Assembly: GCA_027451785.1 (NCBI GenBank)
Contig: DAIDIS010000184.1
Location: forward strand, 1 to 10,653
Length of the DNA stretch: 10,653 nucleotides
Origin: Acidimicrobiales bacterium
Lineage (GTDB): Bacteria > Actinomycetota > Acidimicrobiia > Acidimicrobiales > JAKAVM01
Reading direction: 5' to 3'
Below the pieces are notes generated by a model, which had not been told where the DNA came from, did not search any database, and was given only the letters and a program-made list of their open reading frames with translations. Positions 6,182 through 10,653 of the stretch are shown here, piece after piece (the first letter of the stretch is position 1; each line of letters opens with the position of its first letter). A program made the position numbers and the translations under genes.

Positions 6182-7178
6182 ATCGAAAGTGCAGATCCAA
6201 TTCGTTCCGGTAATCTCTACCTAGGCTGGAACCGTACTCATCGAGCCATTCGGTAAGAGACACATTGCCGGTTGCGGGAGCTGCCGAATCGGCCAGACCT
6301 TCAGCCATCGAGTAATACTCCTCGCGAGTCAACAATACGTCCCTGGTTATCGTCCCCAGCACGGCCGACAGCCCAAGCAATATCTTGGGGGGGACCTTCA
6401 CGATGACTGATTTGCTTCCGACTGCGTGCCTGATCACCTTGACGAGTTCCATGAAGGTGAAGCGATCTGGACCGACGGCATCGAATACCTCGCAAGTATC
6501 CCTATCGGAAGCTTCCAATGCCATGGATGCCAAGTCCGCCACGTGAGTTGGCCTGATTCCGTAATTCCCGTCGCCGCCGACACCGAATACCGGAAGTTTT
6601 CGCAGAAGGTAAGCGATGTTGTTCAACAAAACACCCTTCTCATCAAAAAGAACCGAGGGCCGCAACACCGTATAGGGCATTCCGTTTTCTGCAAGCGCTC
6701 GTTCCACCATTGCTTTGCCCCTGAAATATGGGTAGGGCGATTGAGAGGATGGGTTCAAGATTGAAACGTGGACGACCTTTCTGATCCCAGCCCTCTTTGC
6801 CGCTACAAAAAGTGTCCTTGAGTTATCGACAGCCAATGAATGGTCAATCCCACCGTGGGCAAATCGAACCCAATAGGTGTTGAAAAGAGTAGTTGCACCT
6901 TCCATAGCCTTGGCCAACGCGGCTGGGTCGTCGAAGTCCAAAGGCGCAACCGTTACTGCCTTTGCATCCAAGCTCTTGGTCTCGGAAGCTCGATCCGGGT
7001 GATTGGTTAGGGTGATGATATTTCGGCCTTTTCCCTGCAATTGTGACGCTATAGCCGACCCGGAGTAGCTGAAGGCTCCAGTTACCACGTCGATCCCGGT
7101 GTCATCCGAATCACCGAAGCATGGCGCCGATCGAATCGCCTCCAGCCCATTCATTGCACCTACACCGATTGCAGTCAT
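6180..7178 (-). CDS. Atypical SDR, NAD(P)-dependent epimerase/reductase-like
   Basis: A 332-aa NAD(P)-binding Rossmann protein of the extended/atypical SDR type (NmrA- and complex-I-NDUFA9-like). It shows the nucleotide-binding motif VTGAFSYSG (32-40), LDFDD (80-84) after the fourth strand, NTYWVRFAHGG (100-110), VVHVSI (135-140), YFRGKAMVERAL (151-162) with the Y-x-x-x-K spacing of SDR enzymes, and LRPSVLF (172-178). The substrate cannot be read from sequence; related proteins are usually annotated as NAD-dependent epimerase/dehydratase. The ATG at 7178 overlaps the TGA stop of the tetR-type gene (ATGA) and is preceded by GGAGGAGG (7182-7189, minus strand), so it is well supported and translationally coupled, although it gives an N-terminal extension of about 28 residues before the first beta strand. 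The regulator upstream very likely controls it. Confidence 0.88.
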   Translation of the reverse strand: MTAIGVGAMNGLEAIRSAPCFGDSDDTGIDVVTGAFSYSGSAIASQLQGKGRNIITLTNHPDRASETKSLDAKAVTVAPLDFDDPAALAKAMEGATTLFNTYWVRFAHGGIDHSLAVDNSRTLFVAAKRAGIRKVVHVSILNPSSQSPYPYFRGKAMVERALAENGMPYTVLRPSVLFDEKGVLLNNIAYLLRKLPVFGVGGDGNYGIRPTHVADLASMALEASDRDTCEVFDAVGPDRFTFMELVKVIRHAVGSKSVIVKVPPKILLGLSAVLGTITRDVLLTREEYYSMAEGLADSAAPATGNVSLTEWLDEYGSSLGRDYRNELDLHFR

Positions 7179-7801
7179 TGGCCTCCTCCGGCGAGCATTG
7201 TGTCAGCGAACCCCGAGAATTGCTTGGCTATCTCGAAGAGCCTTAGAGCATGTTCCCTGTTCCCATCGAGATGGGAGATCATTTCAAGGCCCAGGTAGAA
7301 AGCCACGATGGCCCTCCCCATGTCCTCGGCGGCCACTATTGCCCCGAAAGGCGAGTTGGCAAGACGGGACCCGATGGCATCGGATGCGAACTGGACCCAG
7401 GGGTCCATCCTCTCCTTTACCTTCGGACCAAGGCCTGGAATCGCGGACGCACCTACGATCATCTCCACCAGCAAGGCGGCGTTACCCGTATCCAGATCCT
7501 CCGTGAATATCCGGGTTGCCAAGTCAACCAGTTGCCCCACGGTCTCTATACCGACAAGTTCCTCTTCGTACTTCTCTCGCCGCTCGCGACTTACATTATC
7601 CAAGGCAGCCAGGAGCAGGTCCCCAACCGAGCCGAAGTGATAGAAGACCAATCCTTGGTTGCATCCAGCCTTCGCTGCAATGTTTCTAGCAGTTGCCGCA
7701 GAGAAGCCCTCGGTGCGAAGGATGGCCTTGGCTGCATCAACCAGGTCTAGTCGCGTCTTCTCGGTCTTCGCCGAAGCGGCCGGTCCTAACTCCGGGCTCA
7801 A
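7175..7801 (-). CDS. TetR-family transcriptional regulator
   Basis: A 208-aa regulator. Residues 17-62 are the TetR DNA-binding domain, with helix-turn-helix TARNIAAKAGCNQGLVFYHF (37-56). The helical ligand-binding domain follows (about 65-205) and its ligand is unknown. The start is TTG at 7801: the frame has an in-frame TAA 12 bases upstream and no ATG or GTG before the conserved domain. No good Shine-Dalgarno sequence is visible. It overlaps the SDR gene by four bases, making a two-gene operon. A 29-bp near-perfect palindrome at 7818-7846, just upstream, is the probable autoregulatory operator. mscL ends 47 bases upstream on the same strand, so read-through from mscL is possible, but the palindrome argues for separate control. 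By family habit, binding of a small molecule would release the repressor and induce the SDR. Confidence 0.92.
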   Translation of the reverse strand: MSPELGPAASAKTEKTRLDLVDAAKAILRTEGFSAATARNIAAKAGCNQGLVFYHFGSVGDLLLAALDNVSRERREKYEEELVGIETVGQLVDLATRIFTEDLDTGNAALLVEMIVGASAIPGLGPKVKERMDPWVQFASDAIGSRLANSPFGAIVAAEDMGRAIVAFYLGLEMISHLDGNREHALRLFEIAKQFSGFADTMLAGGGQ

Positions 7802-7817
7802 CGCACGGCCTTATTTC

Positions 7818-7846
7818 TTGAGCGCATGCTTTAAGCATACGCTCAA
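7818..7846. promoter_or_regulatory. 29-bp palindrome, probable TetR operator
   Basis: TTGAGCGCATGCTT (7818-7831), one central T (7832) and AAGCATACGCTCAA (7833-7846) form an inverted repeat matching at 13 of 14 positions. It lies 16 bases upstream of the TetR start codon. Neither strand shows a T-tract after it, so an operator is more likely than an mscL terminator. Size and symmetry suit binding of one or two TetR dimers. Confidence 0.65.
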
Positions 7847-7848
7847 TT

Positions 7849-8229
7849 CTACTTGTTCCGCAATAGGTCTCGGATCTCGGCGAGAAGCTCCACTTCGTTA
7901 GCTTCCTTCTCTTCGACCGTGTCGCCTTTCCCGAAGCTCTTCATCGCGTTGTACGCCTTGACGGCAAAGAAGATGGATGCGGCGATGATCAGGAAGTTGA
8001 CGACGGCTGTGATGAAGTCACCGTAAAGTACGACTCCGCTCCCCACCTTCCACGTGAGGTAGTCGAAGCTGGGCTTTCCAAAAATCGCCCCGATGAATGT
8101 CATGACAACATCCTTCACGAATGCGCTTACCACCGCGTTGAAGGCCAAGCCCATAACTACGGCGACCGCCAGGTCAACGATGTCACCTTTGGCAATGAAC
8201 TCTTTGAACTCCGTAAGCAGCTTTTTCAT
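7849..8229 (-). CDS. mscL: Large-conductance mechanosensitive channel MscL
   Basis: A 126-aa inner-membrane channel that opens under high membrane tension and releases solutes during hypo-osmotic shock; family members are homo-oligomers. The N-terminal amphipathic helix MKKLLTEFKEFIAKGDIVDLAV leads into the pore-lining first span (about 15-45, with AVAVVMGLAFNAVVSAFVKD), then a periplasmic loop (about 50-68), a second span (about 69-92, DFITAVVNFLIIAASIFFAV) and a charged C-terminal helix (about 105-126). Length and layout are normal for the family. The ATG at 8229 has a strong Shine-Dalgarno GGAGG (8235-8239, minus strand) five bases upstream, unlike several neighbours that look leaderless. 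It is divergent from uppP. The stop codon is followed by the palindrome of the tetR-type gene. Confidence 0.97.
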   Translation of the reverse strand: MKKLLTEFKEFIAKGDIVDLAVAVVMGLAFNAVVSAFVKDVVMTFIGAIFGKPSFDYLTWKVGSGVVLYGDFITAVVNFLIIAASIFFAVKAYNAMKSFGKGDTVEEKEANEVELLAEIRDLLRNK

Positions 8230-8320
8230 ACTTACCTCCGTGTAACTTTCTACCCGCTCCAGCTATCTAAATCCACAATCTCGAGCAATTGGCGGGGCAA
8301 GGCGGAAAATGTGCCGACTG

Positions 8321-8355
8321 TTGCCTTCAGGGGATTTTCAGTAACATCTCCCGAA
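8321..8355 (+). promoter_or_regulatory. Possible promoter of uppP with leaderless start
   Basis: TAACAT (8342-8347) fits a -10 box and lies 8 bases before the ATG at 8355; TTGCCT (8321-8326) is a possible -35 box with a short 15-base spacer. There is no Shine-Dalgarno sequence. The arrangement repeats that of the genes at 1821 and 5073 and is the main reason to prefer the start at 8355. The rest of the 8230-8320 gap shows only the mscL ribosome-binding site. Confidence 0.4.
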
Positions 8356-9374
8356 TGGTCATAGCCGTGTACCACATGAATTACCTGCAAGCGATCATCA
8401 TTGGCCTAATCCAAGGACTGACGGAACTGGTGCCTATCTCCAGCCTTGGCCATACCGTGTTGGTGCCATCTTGGATCGGCGGCAGCTGGGCTACGCTGGT
8501 ACACCAAGAGGCAAGCTCAAAGTCGCCCTACCTCTCTTTTGTCGTGGGTCTCCACCTGGCTACGGCTGTCGCCCTTATCGGCTTCTACTTCAGAGAATGG
8601 GTAAGGCTTATCGGAGGCTTTTTCAGGAGCATCATCCGATTCAAAATCGAGACCGATGTCGAGAGGCTTGCCTGGCTTATCGTGCTGGCGACCATTCCCG
8701 TTGGGGCGCTGGGCCTGATCTTCGAGCACCAGTTCCGGGTGCTTTTTGCAAAGCCTGTGGCGGCCGGCGCTTTCCTCGCAGCAAACGGCCTCATCATGCT
8801 TTTTGGAGAGTATCACCGGCGACGCGCGTCAACTCTTGCTCTCAATGAGATGGCTGACTCAGGGGTATCGCCCGCCGAAGTAGGCAGCGAGTTTTCAGCT
8901 TCAGACTTGGCCGCGGCCCAGCGCAGGTCACGATCGGCCAAGTTCCGGGACGAAAGCATCGTTCCAATGAATGATGAGGCCGAATCAAAACTCTCCCGGA
9001 TGGGCGTGAAGACTTCGATCTTAATCGGCGTGTCTGAGTCCCTGGCACTTCTGGCGGGCATCAGCCGGGAAGGCGTTGCAATGGTCGGTGGCCTGCTGCG
9101 CGGGCTCGACCACGAAGACGCCATGCGATTTTCATTTCTATTGTCCACTCCGGTCATTTTGGCTGCCGGCGCCCTCAAGATCCCGGATCTCACCGGCAAG
9201 CTCGGGGCAGGTATACACGGCCAAATCTTCGCCGGTTCGGCTGCAGCGCTCCTGACTTCTCTTATTGCGATCCTTTTCCTGAGCAAGTACTTCAAGACCA
9301 GAACGCTGGCCCCATTCGCCTGGTATTCGATCGCCTTCGGACTCGTCTCGGTCGTTAGGTTCGCAGCCTTCTAA
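8355..9374 (+). CDS. uppP: Undecaprenyl-diphosphatase UppP/BacA
   Basis: An integral membrane phosphatase that converts undecaprenyl diphosphate to the monophosphate, recycling the lipid carrier of peptidoglycan synthesis; overproduction is known to raise bacitracin tolerance. From the ATG at 8355 (339 aa) it shows the catalytic region QGLTELVPISSLGH (20-33) and the second motif AGISREG (234-240), with several hydrophobic spans between and after. The usual PGxSRS motif is altered here: Pro is Ala and the second Ser is Glu, though the arginine is kept. A hydrophilic insertion of about 60 residues (about 156-216) makes it longer than the roughly 270-aa proteobacterial enzymes. PISSLGH and the longer form are, as I recall, typical of actinobacterial members. 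The frame extends up to a TTG at 8289, but that segment lacks UppP-like sequence; ATG 8376 (MNYLQAI) is a second possible start and matches the usual N-terminus best. Confidence 0.9.
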   Translation: MVIAVYHMNYLQAIIIGLIQGLTELVPISSLGHTVLVPSWIGGSWATLVHQEASSKSPYLSFVVGLHLATAVALIGFYFREWVRLIGGFFRSIIRFKIETDVERLAWLIVLATIPVGALGLIFEHQFRVLFAKPVAAGAFLAANGLIMLFGEYHRRRASTLALNEMADSGVSPAEVGSEFSASDLAAAQRRSRSAKFRDESIVPMNDEAESKLSRMGVKTSILIGVSESLALLAGISREGVAMVGGLLRGLDHEDAMRFSFLLSTPVILAAGALKIPDLTGKLGAGIHGQIFAGSAAALLTSLIAILFLSKYFKTRTLAPFAWYSIAFGLVSVVRFAAF

Positions 9375-9394
9375 GCGTTTAGGGCATTACGCTT
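9373..9394 (+). terminator. Small hairpin at the uppP stop codon
   Basis: AAGCGT (9373-9378) pairs with ACGCTT (9389-9394) across 10 bases, beginning inside the uppP stop codon. It is short, has no T-tract, and precedes the stronger hairpin at 9400-9425. Confidence 0.25.
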
Positions 9395-9399
9395 GGGCG

Positions 9400-9425
9400 A
9401 AGCCTGCTGCGCGCAGAGGAGGCTT
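9400..9425. terminator. Bidirectional terminator candidate between uppP and the phosphoesterase gene
   Basis: AAGCCT (9400-9405) pairs with AGGCTT (9420-9425), with a GC-rich inner palindrome CTGCGCGCAG (9407-9416). It sits between the convergent stop codons at 9374 and 9427, and TTTCT overlaps its right edge. The position supports termination of both transcripts. Confidence 0.5.
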
Positions 9426-9426
9426 T

Positions 9427-10032
9427 CTAGCGGGGGCTCTTCCACTCAACGGCCCCAACGAACTCTTCGTCGGACTCGATAAGATCCAGGACCTGGCGGT
9501 CCGTAACGGGCGAGCCGTTCCACGCATCAATTCCAACATTTACCTGGCGATCGGATCTCCGCCACTTCGTATGGACGTGCCCATGGAGCACGAAGCCTCC
9601 GGAATCTTGCGGCCTGGAGACCGAGAATCGGTCCTCATCGTGACTGTCCCCCTCGTAAGGAAAATGGCTCACCTGAACCTTAATATCCCCGAGCTTGGCA
9701 ATCAGAGGACCCTGCTCAATTCGATCGAATCCGGCCTCGCAATAAACCTCCGACCACAGTGAAGCCTCTGACCCGTTACCCTCCCAGCACCGGTCATGAT
9801 TACCCGGAATCAGGATCTTTCTGCCATTAATGCGCCCTACATTGGCAAGGCTCTGTTCAATCGAACCCATTGCCACGTCGCCGATAATCCACAGTTCATC
9901 AGAGTCGCCGACAATAGCGTTAATTCGGTTGACGATATCGTCGTTCATCTCTTCCACGCTCGCGTATGGGCGAGCACAGTACCGAATGATGTTTACGTGC
10001 CCGAAGTGAAGATCTGCGGTCCAGAACCTCAT
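9427..10032 (-). CDS. Calcineurin-like metallophosphoesterase
   Basis: A 201-aa predicted cytoplasmic phosphoesterase with a two-metal active site. All the metal-ligand motifs are present in order: D-x-H in ADLHFGH (D7, H9), GD in GDVAMG (51-56), GNHDR (77-81), the histidine of SHFP (123) and HGHVHTKW (150-157). The start MRFWTADLHFGHVNIIRYC is typical of the small phosphoesterase group often annotated as predicted phosphoesterase (COG4186-like); its physiological substrate is unknown. The ATG at 10032 is three bases after the stop of the gene upstream, and with no Shine-Dalgarno sequence seen it may be translated by coupling or re-initiation. The two therefore form an operon. Similar enzymes also occur in phages, but nothing else here suggests a prophage. 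Confidence 0.9.
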   Translation of the reverse strand: MRFWTADLHFGHVNIIRYCARPYASVEEMNDDIVNRINAIVGDSDELWIIGDVAMGSIEQSLANVGRINGRKILIPGNHDRCWEGNGSEASLWSEVYCEAGFDRIEQGPLIAKLGDIKVQVSHFPYEGDSHDEDRFSVSRPQDSGGFVLHGHVHTKWRRSDRQVNVGIDAWNGSPVTDRQVLDLIESDEEFVGAVEWKSPR

Positions 10033-10035
10033 GAG

Positions 10036-10653
10036 CTAGCAGGTCGACGAAGGCGCAGGAGTGCCTGTGCCGACTTGTGGGTCCAAGACGATACCCGTGT
10101 TCGACGACCGCACGACGGCACCCATGTGAACCACGTACCATTCTCCCCGCCACGAGATCATGGATGCTATGCCGAAAGACCGAGTCACGCCACCCACTGT
10201 ATAGACAACCCTCGCGTTGGGGACTTCGTAGTAGCCGATTGAGTTGTAGCAAACTCCCGGTGGTACCCAGTGCGCATAGCTCTGCGGGACCTGGATGCCG
10301 ACAAGCTTAGGGTCAGCCCCCTGTGAGGCCACCAGGTCGTGGGCCGCCTGAACGTCCAAACCAAAAACCCCATCCAATCGATTTTGCCAGTCCAACCCTG
10401 GATTGGCGATCTTTTTTACCTGCAAATAGGCACTTTCCGGGAAGAACGCCTTGTTAGCCTCGGCGAGCGACCCCGAGACGATGCCCGCGAAGAAGGATGC
10501 AAAGTTCTCTTTGAAAATCGAATCGTCCGACGTCGGCAACTGATCTGTTTGGGGAAGCGTGCCAGGGTCGGTCGTTGTGGTATCCACTACCCCTTTGAGC
10601 ACTGGAACAATGGACGCCGCTCTCGCAGCGTTTCCGCCCAAGGCTGCACCGAG
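10036..10653 (-). CDS. Unrecognised protein, 5'-partial, possibly membrane-anchored
   Basis: The C-terminal 205 or so residues of a protein whose start lies beyond the right edge; the frame stays open to 10653 (LGAALGGNAARAAS), and the TTG at 10641 is only an internal possibility. The visible part begins with a small-residue hydrophobic stretch (GAALGGNAARAASIVPVLKGVV) that could be the end of a membrane or signal segment, then a Thr/Pro/Asp-rich linker (about 20-40 from the TTG), then a compact domain (about 42-180) with helices followed by beta strands (NARVVYTVGG, SFGIASMISWRGEWYVVHMGAVV) that vaguely recalls NTF2-like folds. Only two cysteines are visible, C131 and the very last residue C201; a disulfide is conceivable if exported. 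It is cotranscribed with the phosphoesterase. I do not know its function. Confidence 0.7.
   Translation of the reverse strand, partial: LGAALGGNAARAASIVPVLKGVVDTTTTDPGTLPQTDQLPTSDDSIFKENFASFFAGIVSGSLAEANKAFFPESAYLQVKKIANPGLDWQNRLDGVFGLDVQAAHDLVASQGADPKLVGIQVPQSYAHWVPPGVCYNSIGYYEVPNARVVYTVGGVTRSFGIASMISWRGEWYVVHMGAVVRSSNTGIVLDPQVGTGTPAPSSTC

Noticed and set aside
7818..7846. Palindrome read as an intrinsic terminator of mscL
   Set aside because: No T-tract follows the stem on the minus strand and the one-base centre with near-perfect symmetry fits a protein-binding site better; some termination role cannot be excluded.
8289..8354. N-terminal extension of UppP from the TTG at 8289
   Set aside because: The extra 22 residues do not resemble UppP and include promoter-like DNA; the ATG at 8355 or 8376 is more sensible.
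1..10653. CRISPR array, insertion sequence, toxin-antitoxin or defence island
   Set aside because: No regularly spaced repeats, transposase, nuclease or paired small genes were found on either strand.

Overview
The window looks like ordinary chromosomal DNA of moderate-to-high GC from an actinobacterium, possibly an Acidimicrobiia-like lineage. This is an inference from three things: the style of the proteins (a UppP with a PISSLGH motif, an atypical SDR paired with a TetR regulator, a FadR-type regulator beside an acyl-CoA ligase), a tRNA gene that encodes its own CCA, and several genes whose start codons sit 6-10 bases after a -10 box with no Shine-Dalgarno sequence, as in leaderless actinobacterial transcripts. 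I see no insertion sequence, CRISPR array, integrase, phage gene or toxin-antitoxin pair.

Layout. Positions 1-2564 hold a 5'-truncated fatty-acid-type acyl-CoA ligase and, on the same strand, a FadR-like GntR regulator; the 211-base gap between them is strongly folded (a 13-bp perfect hairpin inside a 14/15-bp long-range inverted repeat). A tRNA-Val(GAC) follows at 2586-2661, then a class I methyltransferase (2826-3464). A membrane-anchored GAF-GGDEF protein with a degenerate active-site motif (3514-4992) lies convergent to it. A divergent intergenic region with a good promoter leads to a secreted lipoprotein built from a duplicated domain (5073-6149).

On the minus strand a TetR regulator and an NAD(P)-binding SDR overlap by 4 bases (7801 down to 6180). 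They lie downstream of mscL (8229-7849), separated by a 29-bp near-perfect palindrome that is a likely TetR operator. uppP/bacA runs divergently from mscL (8355-9374). Convergent to uppP is a minus-strand pair: a metallophosphoesterase (10032-9427) and, 3 bases upstream, an unrecognised protein that runs off the right edge.

How the genes may work together. The ligase and GntR regulator plausibly form a fatty-acid activation/control unit. TetR and the SDR form an autoregulated two-gene operon. mscL and uppP are both envelope genes (osmotic safety valve and lipid-carrier recycling) but are transcribed apart. The GGDEF protein keeps an RxxD inhibitory-site motif while its GGDEF signature reads SGGEF, so it may sense c-di-GMP rather than make it. 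I found no clearly new multi-gene system. The most unexplained signals are the folded region at 1643-1780, the degenerate GGDEF protein, the 7818-7846 palindrome and the duplicated-domain lipoprotein.
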